Positions 9,866 to 19,758 of a stretch of 33,018 nt of DNA are shown here, piece by piece; position 1 is the first letter of the stretch, and each line of letters opens with the position of its first letter. Origin of the DNA: Ophiocordyceps camponoti-saundersi (nom. inval.). Its lineage: Eukaryota > Ascomycota > Sordariomycetes > Hypocreales > Ophiocordycipitaceae. Location: positions 1 through 33,018 of the forward strand of contig PDHQ01000351.1 in the NCBI GenBank assembly GCA_003339415.1. The letters are read 5' to 3'. The notes under the pieces are model-generated. The model worked only from the letters and a program-made list of their open reading frames with translations, was not told the DNA's origin and searched no databases. Made by a program: the position numbers and the translations under genes.

Positions 9866-10953
9866 ATGGCTGCCGTCGCTCGCCAGCCCTTTGCTCCCCT
9901 CAATCGAGCTCGTCTTCAGTCGTTGACGAGTCTCAAGAACAGGCAGAATGGCATGTCTTACACGCCCGCCTTGCTTCACCGCGCCTGCTAACACGCCTTC
10001 TTCCAGCCCTGGTACCCAATGGCAAGCGCAAGGCCGACTTTGACGACTCGGAGAATGTTGACCCGACTCTTTCCGCCAAGCGCTCCAAGGCTGCCGGTTC
10101 TGTTGATGTCGACGCCAACAAGGCACCGCTATTTTGTTTGTCGCATGCGGCATTGACGCCTCGCCATGACTCTCTTCCGCTCTCCAGTCCTATTAAGGCG
10201 ACAGCGGCTGCCGTCCGACCTCACGTCCAGCGCAAGTCGCCCGCCGCAGGCATCATAAAATCAACCCCCCTTTCCGCTCCCGCAGGACGCTCGCCTACTG
10301 GCCGCGGCAAGCGTTCTGGTCTGCTTTCCAGCCGACGCCGCTACACGCGCATCGAGCCACCTGCCTTCCGACTCGGATCTTCCGCCGCGCCCTTCTCGCT
10401 CGACGCCGCTGTCAAAGGCACCATCTCAAGCTACTCGGCGCGCCCTAGCAAGCCTCTGCTGCCAGAGACCAAGGCCAGCTGGGACTTTGAGATCCATGAA
10501 GACACCCCTGAGCAGGAGATGACCAACCTGCTCCAGCACAGTACCTGCATTCTTGACATCTCATCGGACGAAGAGAACGAACTCAAGGCTCGACGTGACA
10601 GCGTGGAGGGTCGAAACAAGGAAAACATTCCCCCCACCGACGACGTGTCTGAGACGTCCATCAGTCGCCCGGATCACATGGCCCTCGACAAGGAACGCGT
10701 CGCGCTCGGCGAGATGCACACGCCCGACTTCTATCCCAAGGGCTGTGACGAGACGTCGGTCGTCCTAGTACCCGCTGACGGAGAGTTGCCGGTCGACGCC
10801 GACATCGAAGCCGACGCCGTTAAAAACGTGCAGCAGCTGATGAGCTCCTCTTCCGATGAGCTGTCGGTCAAGGCTGCCGTGCTGCAGCCTCTGGAAGGCA
10901 CCGGCGAGAGCTTTGACCTTTGGGAGAGCGGGAGCGCCAAGGATGAGCTGTAA
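9866..10953 (+). CDS. KEN-box nuclear protein of unknown function (343 aa, GC-AG intron)
   Basis: Exons 9951 upstream, that is 9866-9950, and 10007-10953. The 56-bp intron begins with GCATGT rather than GT, has a perfect branch gCTAAC (about 9987-9992) and acceptor ttccAG. Only this GC donor keeps the phase; the GT four bases later does not. The protein is disordered and basic, with likely nuclear-localisation stretches (GKRKADF, AKRSKA, GRGKRSGLLSSRRRYTR). A central block PPAFRLGSSAAPFSLDAAVKGTI and WDFEIHEDTPEQEMTNLLQHSTCILDISSDEE looks conserved. Two APC/C degron-like motifs are visible: RARL at residues 14-17 (RxxL type) and KEN at 233-235, followed by IPP. This suggests cell-cycle-controlled destruction, but the molecular function is not recognised. 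The gene lies about 700 bp upstream of thymidylate kinase on the same strand. Confidence 0.8.
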
Positions 10954-11657
10954 TCTAGCGTGGAGGGGTGGGGTCTTGGTCGCCGCGAAGGCGTGCTCTC
11001 ACCAACGGAAATGTGAATTGGGATACATCTCTGTGCGATATGATGTCTATGGTTCTGCTTTGCGGCGTTGATTCTGGCCATGGACGATCCGCGAGGTGTT
11101 CTGGATGGGATTATTATTACTTTTCTTTATTCGCCTACGTCCGCCGGCACCGCGGAGAGCTGGCCTTGTAGACAGAGATGTCTACCTTCACTTCTATTTT
11201 TACCTTCTATTCACTGTATGTATGTGTGTAGACACACACCTCTTGTCAGTCTAGTGGTGTACCATTTTCCACACAGCCTTGCAAGATACTGTAGAGCGTG
11301 CTTCCACTTACTATCACATCTCCGTGCAGTTTTGTGTTACTTGACATCTGAGATTTTGACTATTACCCCCATCTCATGGCAAATGTGTTCTACGCGATCG
11401 TCGGCAGCTCATTACCTCCTTGCTCTCATGATCTCATCCAACAGCTGTGTCGCGCAGGAGGCAGAATCAGCACCGTGTGTCTCGAATTAATCAGATGGCT
11501 GGATCACACTGTGCATTACACACTTGACACGACTAAGTCCAACTGCGCCTGCTGATAGCGGATCAAACGCTCAATGAGTCAATCAAGACTTGACCTCACC
11601 CTCCTTCACTCAACCCCCCTTGGACACGCACGATAATCGGCTGTTTGGAGAGCTGTC
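10954..11657. other. Intergenic region between the KEN-box gene and thymidylate kinase
   Basis: It should contain the 3' untranslated region of the upstream gene and the promoter of the kinase gene. A 140-residue plus-strand open frame (11068-11490) has no recognisable domain and is not called. A small dyad tgtgtgtagacacaca sits at about 11223-11238. Confidence 0.4.
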
Positions 11658-12724
11658 ATGGCTTCCTCTGACGAAAGACGAGGCGCGCTGATCGTGCTCG
11701 AGGGGCTGGACCGCAGTGGGAAGACGACCCAGGCTCAATTGCTTGTCAAGAGGTTCTCGGACGAGGGGAGACCTGTGAAGATGATGCGGTTTCCTGGTGA
11801 GTCTATATCTCCTTTAAGTACCAGGGAGATCAAAGACGAAGGCGACGATAAAGAGGGGAGGCAGAGAGAAGGAAGAGGCAAAGAAAAGGGAAGAGACACT
11901 CTTGCGGAGAAATCCTTGCAAAAAGAGAGAGACACACAAATGGACAGACACTCTCAACACACCTGCAGTTGAGACAGTGACAGACAAGGCAAAAGAACTT
12001 GCGGCTGACCCGTCCCAGATCGCTCGACGCCTATCGGCCAGTTGATCGACGGCTATCTCCGTCGCGCCACGGACATGGACGATCATGTTATTCATCTCCT
12101 TTTCAGCGCTAACCGGTGGGAGGCAGCGTGAGTATTCGTCCGCCTATGCATAGCCCTAGTGTCTGCAGGCCAGCCAAGCTCGAACGTCGCTCGAACGAGC
12201 TTGGTTCAGCGAGCTTGGTTGGCCCGCGCCCCTGCTTAAGATGCATGGGCCGAGAGACAGCCGAGCAGGGAGCGAGAAATCCAACTGACATTCTTATCTA
12301 CCCACACAGGAAGCATATACGTGAGCTCCTGGCAGCCGGGACGAGCGTCATATGCGACCGCTTCTACCACTCGGGGATCGTATATTCGGCAGCAAAGGAC
12401 AACCCTGAGCTTTCACTAGAATGGGCCCGCGGACCTGATATCGGATTGCCACGACCCGACGCTGTCATCTTTCTAGACTTGGACGAGGAGCAGGCCAAAG
12501 CGAGGGGTGGATGGGGCCGCGAGGCGTACGAGGAAGAGCGGATGCAGCGAAGGGTGAGAGAACTTTTCTGGGCTCTTAGCAAGGGGCAGGATGGGGAGGA
12601 TCTGATAATAGTGAATGCGAGAGGGACCGTTGAGGAGGTGGCCGAGCAGGTGTGGGAGAGAGCTCTGACGAGGGTGAAGCTAGTAGATAAGGGGGAGTTG
12701 GGGAAGACGGTGAGGACAAGTTGA
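11658..12724 (+). CDS. CDC8: Thymidylate kinase (220 aa, two introns)
   Basis: Exons 11658-11796, 12019-12127 and 12310-12724 join in phase. Intron 1 (222 bp) is GTGAGT...gCTGAC...cccAG and intron 2 (182 bp) is GTGAGT...cacAG. The enzyme phosphorylates dTMP to dTDP with ATP, an essential step in dTTP synthesis in nucleus and cytosol. Visible motifs are the P-loop GLDRSGKTT (residues 16-24), [17 protein letters not shown] formed across the first splice, [22 protein letters not shown] (the DR[YF] segment) and the lid [19 protein letters not shown]. The length is usual for eukaryotic TMP kinases. Intron 1 is GA-rich and relatively long. The gene converges on the deformylase gene with 159 bp between the stop codons. 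Confidence 0.95.
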
Positions 12725-12883
12725 GGCTGTCGAGAACCCCTCATAACATGACAATGAGTCTGTCCAGGACGAGAATGGTTAGAGGGTATAAGATACTATG
12801 TGAATATATGTATAGATGGGCATGAATTCCGCCCTCAAAGCTGCCTACCTGCTTACTTCCCTGCCTACCTGCAACCTACCTGC

Positions 12884-13771
12884 CTAGTCAAAAACGACCG
12901 TCTTCGCCCCGTTCAGAAAAACGCGCCCTTCGGCGTACCAGCGTACGGCGGCAGCCAGCACATGGCTCTCGGTATCAGACCCCTTGTCCGCCAGTTGACG
13001 CGGCGTCATGGCATGGTCGACGCGGGCGACACGTTGCTCGATAATTGGCCCTTCGTCGAGGTCTGCCGTGACGAAATGCGCCGTGGCGCCGATAATCTTG
13101 ACGCCGCGATCATACGCCTGGTGATATGGGCGAGCGCCCTTGAAGGACGGCAGAAATGAGTGGTGGATGTTGATGATGCGTCCGGACAGCGCGCTGCAGA
13201 TCTTGGGCGAAAGAACCTGCATGTACCGCGCCAAGACGACGAGCTCGACGTTGAGATCGCGGACCAGATCTAGGACCTGGCCCTCTTGCTTGTCCTTGGC
13301 CGCCGCCCGGGCCGCCTTGGCATCGGGATTGCTTTCATCGACGACGATGGGCAGGTGGTGAAAGGGCACGCCATGGCTGCGCGCCAAGGGCTCGTGATCC
13401 GGATGGTTGGACACGACGGCGACGATGTCAATTGGAAGTTGCGTTTCCGAAGCGCGGACACGGAAGAGCAGATCATTGAGACAGTGACCAATGCGCGAGA
13501 CCATGATGAGGGCGCGAACACGGTGCGTCGCCGGCCGCAGGCTGATCGGATCCATGGCGTATTCTTCGGCCAGGGATTTCAGCGGCCCGTCGAGAGCGGA
13601 CGTGTCGCTCGCGGGGCCGAAGAGCAGGCGCATGAAGAACCGACGCGAAACGGGGTCGCTGAATTGCCGCATGTCGACGATGTTGAGGTTGTGAGACGAG
13701 AGGAGGGCGGTGACGGCGTGGATGATGCCTGGCCTGTCGGGGCAGGTGAGGGTGAGGATGTGGTTTTCCAT
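12884..13771 (-). CDS. purU: Formyltetrahydrofolate deformylase (295 aa)
   Basis: The enzyme hydrolyses 10-formyl-tetrahydrofolate to formate and tetrahydrofolate (EC 3.5.1.10), balancing the one-carbon pool. The N-terminal ACT domain (about residues 3-85) begins HILTLTCPDRPGIIHAVTALL. The C-terminal formyltransferase domain (about 90-285) contains SNHPDHEPLA, the catalytic NIHHSFLPSFKGARPY block (Asn201, His203) and HFVTADLDEGPIIEQ (Asp239), the triad known from PurU and PurN. A single exon covers the whole protein. The start at 13771 was chosen because the ACT domain begins at once; an in-frame ATG 16 codons upstream only adds Leu-Ser residues encoded by the GA microsatellite. The closest relatives known for this two-domain form are bacterial PurU proteins, and it occurs in many filamentous fungi. 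Confidence 0.95.
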   Translation of the reverse strand: MENHILTLTCPDRPGIIHAVTALLSSHNLNIVDMRQFSDPVSRRFFMRLLFGPASDTSALDGPLKSLAEEYAMDPISLRPATHRVRALIMVSRIGHCLNDLLFRVRASETQLPIDIVAVVSNHPDHEPLARSHGVPFHHLPIVVDESNPDAKAARAAAKDKQEGQVLDLVRDLNVELVVLARYMQVLSPKICSALSGRIINIHHSFLPSFKGARPYHQAYDRGVKIIGATAHFVTADLDEGPIIEQRVARVDHAMTPRQLADKGSDTESHVLAAAVRWYAEGRVFLNGAKTVVFD

Positions 13772-13773
13772 GT

Positions 13774-13775
<2 letters not shown>

Positions 13776-13815
<40 letters not shown>
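13776..13815. repeat. GT/GA microsatellite directly upstream of the deformylase start
   Basis: (GT)n at 13776-13785 runs into (GA)n at 13786-13815, only 4 bp upstream of the chosen ATG, so it lies in the 5' untranslated region or core promoter of the minus-strand gene. In the gene's direction it reads as a pure CT tract, a common fungal core-promoter feature. Confidence 0.9.
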
Positions 13816-13818
<3 letters not shown>

Positions 13819-14349
13819 AAGATTGCAGCGAAGTGAGGAGATCTTTTGTTTACGAATATATGATGAAAGAGTTGACGAGAGAGTGTGAATGGGCAAGAGA
13901 GTGAACGCTTGGCAGTAGAAAAGAAGTTGACGATATGGGGGGTTGTGGATGTGGGCTTGGCCTCGGGTTAACTGAAGGGCCGCAATGCCATTAGAGAAGG
14001 GAAAATGAAGACGAGAGAATGGATTGGAAGAGGAAGAAGAGGAGGAAGAAGAAGAAGTAGAAGAAGAAGAAGCAAATCTGCCGACGGATTGGGCTGTAAC
14101 TGTAAGCCTGTAGTGGACGCGCCGCTAGACGACGAAGCGACGAAGGACACTAGATAGTAGATAGATACCTACCCGCCGTAGTTGGTCTGCACGAGGTCTG
14201 CTGGTTTCATCGGATGACTTCGAGTAAGAGGAGAAAAAAAACCCTCATTCGTGACGTGGAATCTAAAAGGAGATGCTCCCACCCCTCTTTGCCTCCCATC
14301 TCTCCAGAAACGCCGGTTCTCGATGCCTTCTTCGCCCACACCGCCGCCC
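13816..14349. other. Intergenic region between the deformylase and SRP54 genes
   Basis: Promoter of the deformylase gene and 3' untranslated region of SRP54, both minus strand. It contains a GAA/GAG-rich stretch at about 14030-14072. No gene is seen. Confidence 0.4.
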
Positions 14350-16039
14350 TCACCGCCGTGCCCCCCGGCCCCGCCCCCGGCCGCCAGCCCCGGGCATCCC
14401 CGACATCCCGGGCATCCCCCCGCCCATGCCCAGCTGCTGCATCATGGCTTGCAGGTCCATTCCGCCGGGCAGACCACCACCACCACCACCTCCTCCGCCG
14501 CCGCCGCCAAACATCCGCATCAGCGAGCCCATATCCGGCATCCCCCCTGTCCCTAGTCCTCCTCCGCCTGGTCCGCCTCCCCCACCGCCGCCCATGCTCT
14601 GTAGCCGCTTCTGCATCGCGGCCATTTGTTGTGCCTTGTTTCCGCCGCCCATGGCCTGTTGCGCCCGCTGCATGTTCTTCATATTGCCGCCCATCTTCTT
14701 GGCCATGCCAGCCATCATCCGTTGTTGCGTCAACAGGTCCTCGACCTCGCGCACCGACGTGCCTGATCCGCGAGCGATACGCGTCATCCGCGTCGGTTGC
14801 TCGGCTAGCAGCTTCCCGTCCGAGTCCAGCTCCTTGTCCGTCATCGAGTCGCAGATATAGATCATGCGCTTGAGCTTGGCCCCTCCCTCCTCGTCGTCCA
14901 TGCCCTGCATCATGTTGCCCATGCCCGGGATCATGCCAGCCATCTTAGATAGCGGACCCATCTTCATGATATTAGAAAGCTGGTCGCGGAGGTCGCGCAC
15001 CGTAAAAATACCCTCTTGCAAGTGCTTTATCGTGTCCTTTTGGTCGAGGTTGAGACTCTGGACGTGCTCGACCAGGCCCGCCATGTCGCCCATGCCCAGC
15101 AACTTCTGCACGAACTGCCGTGGCGCGAACCGCTCCAGGTCCAACATGTGCTCGCCCGTGCCTATGAAGACGATGGGTGTGCGCGTCGCCGCGACCGCCG
15201 AGATGGCACCGCCACCGTGCGCGTGCCCGTCCGTCTTGGTGATGATGATGGATCCAAAGTCAGCCGCCTCCTTGAAAGCCTTGGCCTGCGCCTCGGCCTG
15301 CTGTCCAATGGAAGCGTCCAGGACCATGATCGTCTCATCCGGCCGAACCGCACGCTGGATATCGACCATTTCGCGGAAAAGCGCCGCCTCCTGTCGGTGA
15401 CGGCCTGACGTGTCGACGATGATGACGTCGAACTTGTCCTTCTTGAACTGCTCCACGCCTGCTCGCGCCACCGCCGCCGGATCCGTCTCGGTGAGAGAGC
15501 CGTAGTAGGGTATCTTGGCCTTGGTGGCATTCTGCTTGAGCTGGTCGAAGGCGCCGGCCCGGAAGGTATCGGCGCACACCAGGCAGGCTCTCATGCCCCT
15601 GGCCTGGTAGTGACGCGCGAGCTTGGTACAGGTGGTCGTCTTACCCGCGCCCTGCAGGCCAACGAACATGATCACGTTGGGGCGACCCTTTCTTGGTTTG
15701 AAAGGCTCGACGTGTGGGTCGACCAAGTTGACGAGCTCATCCATGACAGCCTTTTGAATCATCCTTTTCTTGTTGACGGCCGGTGGCAGCTCTTTGAAGT
15801 TGACGCTGCTCTTGATCGACTTGCGCAACTGTCCTACCAGCCGTACGTTGACATCTGCTTCAAGAAGCGCCGCGCATATTTCCTTGAGCATCGAATCAAG
15901 CGCCTGTGTCGTGGTTGTCAGCCAGCAGGCATCCTGGCAGTAGACTGTCTTGCCGGCCTACCTTCTCGTCGAGGTTCTGTTCCCTCGTCAGGTTCGTCAC
16001 GGCCGCATTGATGCGACGGCCGAGGTCTTGAAGAACCAT
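14350..16039 (-). CDS. SRP54: Signal recognition particle 54 kDa subunit (543 aa, one intron)
   Basis: Exon 1 is 15962-16039 and exon 2 is 14350-15903. The 58-bp intron has donor GTAGGC, a gCTGAC branch and acceptor cacAG, and joins NLDEK to [22 protein letters not shown] as in other SRP54 proteins. SRP54 binds signal peptides and 7S RNA and is a GTPase that docks ribosomes to the ER receptor. The N domain comes first ([10 protein letters not shown]...). The G domain has [10 protein letters not shown] (from about residue 108), [28 protein letters not shown] and FIGTGEH. The M domain is Met-rich ([25 protein letters not shown], then [14 protein letters not shown]). The C-terminal tail is unusually Gly-rich, with a run of twelve Gly, then [17 protein letters not shown] and RGRGRGARR. 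Confidence 0.96.
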
Positions 16040-16588
16040 TTTGACTTCCTGCTGAGAGAAGATGTACTTTGGAACGTGGAACGTTGGGAGATGCCAGTGG
16101 TCTCGTGTATTAGGCACTTGGTCGTCCGGCGAGCGCAACCTGCCTATAATCCGTGCTTCTGGTGCCCACGGGCCGGATAATATGTGCTGCCACAGCCGCA
16201 CAATCGATAGTACACACATACGTGGGTGCCACAAACACTACTGGTTTCGTCATTATCACGTGACTCGATTCTTTTCGTTGCCACAGGACCCTCGTTTGTT
16301 TCTACCTAGGTACCTAGGTCAGATTACATCATCATCAAACCCATGGAAAAGCTTCCTTGGAATTATCATGAGTTGCTTCTGTTTTGAGCCGAAATCAAGG
16401 CTCTCTTCTACAGACATCTCTTCTACAATCATGTGAGGCAGGTTATCTACCTTACGGATGGATTTCTATCAGATGACCGAGTCTCACATTCAGTAAGCAG
16501 ATTACTTAATCAAGCAAGCTACACGGGCAGATGCTATCATTTTCGAATCACTATCCGTATACATTTCTAAGAAGCTAATCTTGTAATA
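16040..16588. other. Promoter region of SRP54 and 3' flank of the BBP-like gene
   Basis: No coding signal is seen. It contains an E-box core in tatCACGTGactc at about 16254-16267 and a ctacctaggtacctaggt palindromic stretch near 16302-16319. Confidence 0.4.
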
Positions 16589-17584
16589 CTAATACTGTTT
16601 CTTGTTAGCACGCCACGGGGGAAGGGGCTGGCCGAGTCTAAAAGAAGTCTTGTTAGCATCATTGTCTCGCGGGGGGGTGATTTCTTCAATCTCTGCAAGC
16701 AGCCGCTGAATTTCATCATCCATAGCATTATCCAGATCGGAGTCGAGTTGCCGCGAGGCAAATTTCGGGTGATTGCTTGAGCTTGCTTGGACGGACAAGG
16801 CAGTCGCTGAGCCTGTCTTCTCGTAGTCACGAAAAGTGCCGTTCATGACAGCAAGGTCGCGTAGTTGCTGTCGTTTTCTCTCATTGTGATCATCGGGAGT
16901 CTTGGCAGTATCGATGACGTCTTTTACGAGCTGCTTGGCTCTTTCCAGGCTGCTAGGGGACGCGGCCACGATAAGGCAATGCAGAGGTTCTCCAAGATGT
17001 TGAGCAGATCTTGCTGAGCAAGAGCCTTGCCCATGACCACGTCCCTCTTTAATAGAGCCCTTGCCGCGCAGCACGATGGAAGCCTCAGCCTTTTTATTCA
17101 GAGCTTTGAGACTACTTCCTCGCGGACCAAGAATCTGTCCAATAAAGTTAACAGTGGGAAATTCAGCGACTGGTATGAAGACCTTTGCGGTGAAAGATTT
17201 TGGCCGATGATAGTCATATGGTGGTTGATAGTTGGGGATAGTCTCCAAAGCCGCCTCGACCAGAGTATGCCTTTCGTCCTCGAGGGCCTTCCGATATCGC
17301 TTCTCACGCGTGTTAGTACGTCTGCCGGACGAGTCATATTCGGGCTCTGGGGATGGACAACGACTTAAGCCAGCAGACGTAGTATGATACTCGTTTGCTT
17401 GCAGCTTTGCCGTAATCTCTTGGATGCGGAAAGCCATCAGGTAGGCATCCAACTGCTCGGCTGTTAAACGACCCCTAATAGCAGTGGGAAAGCCGAAGAC
17501 TGTGTTCAACTTATCGTCACTATTGCAAACAGCGCCCCAGCGTCGCTTGGGTGGTGGCGTAACGATGTCGAACGTACGCTTCAT
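16589..17584 (-). CDS. BBP/SF1-like KH-domain protein lacking zinc knuckles (331 aa)
   Basis: The protein follows the order of branchpoint-binding protein (BBP/Msl5/SF1), which recognises the intron branch site with U2AF65. It has a basic Trp motif KRRWG at residues 13-17 (where SF1 has its U2AF-ligand motif), then LTAEQLDAYLMAFRIQEI (40-57), SPEPEYDSSGRRTNTREKRYRK (78-99), LEDERHTLVE (101-110) and IPNYQPPYDY. The KH domain follows, with VNFIGQILGPRGSSLKAL (GxxG loop GPRG 153-156) and RGKGSIKEGRG. The QUA2-like helix is ERKRQQLRDLAVMNGTFRDYE (235-255). In canonical BBP, CCHC zinc knuckles begin right after this point and the protein is much longer. Here the sequence turns into an unrelated acidic tail (DLDNAMDDEIQRLLAEIEEI) and stops, and the 184-198 segment is also atypical. 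It is probably a diverged paralogue, with the full-length copy elsewhere. No intron is needed. Confidence 0.85.
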   Translation of the reverse strand: MKRTFDIVTPPPKRRWGAVCNSDDKLNTVFGFPTAIRGRLTAEQLDAYLMAFRIQEITAKLQANEYHTTSAGLSRCPSPEPEYDSSGRRTNTREKRYRKALEDERHTLVEAALETIPNYQPPYDYHRPKSFTAKVFIPVAEFPTVNFIGQILGPRGSSLKALNKKAEASIVLRGKGSIKEGRGHGQGSCSARSAQHLGEPLHCLIVAASPSSLERAKQLVKDVIDTAKTPDDHNERKRQQLRDLAVMNGTFRDYEKTGSATALSVQASSSNHPKFASRQLDSDLDNAMDDEIQRLLAEIEEITPPRDNDANKTSFRLGQPLPPWRANKKQY

Positions 17585-18204
17585 TGTACTGAGGAAGGAT
17601 GGGCTGCAGATGATAGGCTGAGGTGTTTCGAGGCAGAGGAAGAACTTGTGGGAAGGGAATCGAAGAGGGGGACTAGGGCTTTACATAACATGTATTTGTG
17701 CCCTGAGAGACACATAGTTCGGACATACTTCAGGTCCATAGATTGTTCCAGTTCACCCCAGGGCTCGTGTCAGATGAAAGATGTTTCCATTACCTTGGTA
17801 CTTTATGGTTTATACACGCCTGACGTCGCCTGTACACGGCCCAAAAGTGTCATTCGGCCTGAAAAGGCTCTTGCGGTTCAGAATTAGCGCAGAGCATACT
17901 ATGAGTCACATCCTACTAGATACCAAGGTAGCTTGGTGACTGCTCTGGCTTTGCCTGTGCATGCAAAATGTGATGGCAGACGCCATAGAGCTTGATGTAA
18001 AGCCCAAGGACAGTTGTCGACTGCAGGATATGCCTGGTAGATACATATGTATAGCTTTTCAGAAACTGGGATAAAGTCTACTCGTCTTCCCACTTTCTTC
18101 CCTCTTCTTTTTTTCCATGTTCATCTTCACTTTTTTCCCCTCTTCCCCATTTCCACTCCACCCGCCTTTTTTTTTCTTTTCCATTACGATCACCTCTATC
18201 CTCG
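17585..18204. promoter_or_regulatory. Bidirectional promoter region
   Basis: It lies between the divergent BBP-like (-) and trypsin-fold (+) genes. The part before 18205 (about 18080-18200) is a long pyrimidine tract with T-runs, typical of fungal core promoters. The short open frames here are not supported. Confidence 0.5.
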
Positions 18205-19758
18205 ATGGCCTCCCCTGCCACGCCTGTCCGCACGTACGCCGTCATCCCTTCAGCGTCTGCGTCACGTCTGTCCAATAATCGAAGCTCCAGGAAGCGGATC
18301 ATTTCTCCATCTTGCACCCAATCACCGTCGAAGCAATCCTTGCTCGTCACAGCCTCAAGCGAAAGCACCCATGAAGCAGGACAACAGCTTGCTATCGACG
18401 CTTACCATCCAAAACAGCTCTTTCCCGCCCATGAAGCCGAGATTCTTCCCGAGCCGGCATCTTGGCATGTGAACAGCGTCCTTCTGCCCTTTGATCTCAA
18501 AGATCCTCGCGTTTCTCTCGAAACGGAAGAAGCTAAGAAAATCTTGGGATCCATTTTCCCACGCACCATCAGCGTCTTAGAGAGTGTGCCTCGAAGGTGG
18601 CTCAACTTCCACGTCGAGGATTTACCATCTACACCCTGGCCTGTAACAGTTGGAGGACTCCCAATCACAATCCGGACCGACACTGAAGGGCGTGGCCCTC
18701 TGTTTCCATTTCGGAGACAGGGTAATCTAGGCATATCCCTTTGCCAGGAGCTCGTTGGGACCGCAAACAAATACTTGTCGCGCCAGGATTTCCAAAGTTT
18801 AGCAGGCGTCGTCGACAGGTACTTCCGCGCTCACCACGAGACCGTCAAACTTTGCGAAATCCTCATGACAATGCAGAATCATATCTTTTTGGTGCTGGAT
18901 GGTCACTTCGCCATCGATGTGGTCGCTCCTCGACTTCCGGGCAGGATCGCAAGATGCATTGTTGGATATCTGCATGAGACAGAGCTTCACCGGCCAGTTT
19001 GTCAGAGTGACTCACTTGCCAGACGAGTCATCTACCCAGATCCCCTGTCTCGCGTATCAGATATCACGGCCTATGGCACCATTCGACCCGGCGTGATGTT
19101 GTGGAGCGATCGGTTGCTCACGCCCTCGCACCCATTTACCATGAGCACCACAGCAGGAGTCTTAGTGAAGGGTATCAGCGGCCAAACATTCCTGACCGGC
19201 GCATCGTATGGCTTCGGTGACCATGGCATAGTGTACCAGCGTCAGCCGGATAACAGCAAACGCATCATTGGCAAAGCTGTGCAAGAGATTACTTTCACAG
19301 ACATCGCCCTAGTTCAGCTCGAAGACGACGTAAATTGTGTCAACGTCACTTTTGAAGATGACAGTGGGAACGTTCCAGTTTTCACCAGGCTCTTCGGCGA
19401 GGAACCTTCTGATCTGTCACCGCAGGACAAATATCCGGGATCGGTCTACTTGAATAGCCCCTTCTCGGGGGTGATGCACGGCACGATAGGCGGTCATTCC
19501 ATGAAAATCAGGTCCGATCTTCCAGCTGAAGACAGATCCCGTTACGTGCTGTACGACTGGTATTATGCAGGTCAAATTGAGAATGCTGGTGGCACATCAC
19601 GGGCACCACCCGATGGGGTGTGCGGATCAACGATCTGGGATGACGAGGGGGTGGTGCGGGGATTCTTTCAGTACTACATCGCGGGGGGACAAATGGCTGG
19701 TTTCTGTGTGGCTGTTAATTCTATAGAGATAGTCGAGGCCGGCTATTGTCTAGCTTGA
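18205..19758 (+). CDS. Trypsin-fold (chymotrypsin-like) protein with Cys at the nucleophile site, likely atypical or inactive (517 aa)
   Basis: The first 300 residues are poorly characterised: a Ser/Pro-rich start, then a globular region with WPVTVGGLPITIRT and LFPFRRQG. From about residue 317 the pattern of a trypsin-like domain appears: GVLVKGISGQTFLTGASYGF, DIALVQL at 366-372, FEDDSGNVPVF, GSVYLNSPFSGV, WYYAGQ and DGVCGSTIWDDEGVVRGFF (470-488). DIAL fits the catalytic-Asp strand. GVCGS occupies the place of GDSGG with Cys473 for Ser. The segment corresponding to LTAAHC reads LTGASYG, with no His. Many fungal genomes encode large uncharacterised proteins with this 'DGVCGS.IWD..G' ending; their activity is not established to my knowledge. 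There is no signal peptide. Single exon; the start ATG follows a pyrimidine-rich leader. Confidence 0.65.
   Translation: MASPATPVRTYAVIPSASASRLSNNRSSRKRIISPSCTQSPSKQSLLVTASSESTHEAGQQLAIDAYHPKQLFPAHEAEILPEPASWHVNSVLLPFDLKDPRVSLETEEAKKILGSIFPRTISVLESVPRRWLNFHVEDLPSTPWPVTVGGLPITIRTDTEGRGPLFPFRRQGNLGISLCQELVGTANKYLSRQDFQSLAGVVDRYFRAHHETVKLCEILMTMQNHIFLVLDGHFAIDVVAPRLPGRIARCIVGYLHETELHRPVCQSDSLARRVIYPDPLSRVSDITAYGTIRPGVMLWSDRLLTPSHPFTMSTTAGVLVKGISGQTFLTGASYGFGDHGIVYQRQPDNSKRIIGKAVQEITFTDIALVQLEDDVNCVNVTFEDDSGNVPVFTRLFGEEPSDLSPQDKYPGSVYLNSPFSGVMHGTIGGHSMKIRSDLPAEDRSRYVLYDWYYAGQIENAGGTSRAPPDGVCGSTIWDDEGVVRGFFQYYIAGGQMAGFCVAVNSIEIVEAGYCLA

Noticed and set aside
11068..11490. 140-residue open frame between the KEN-box gene and thymidylate kinase
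   Set aside because: No domain, starts in the 3' flank of the upstream gene, and has no plausible promoter.
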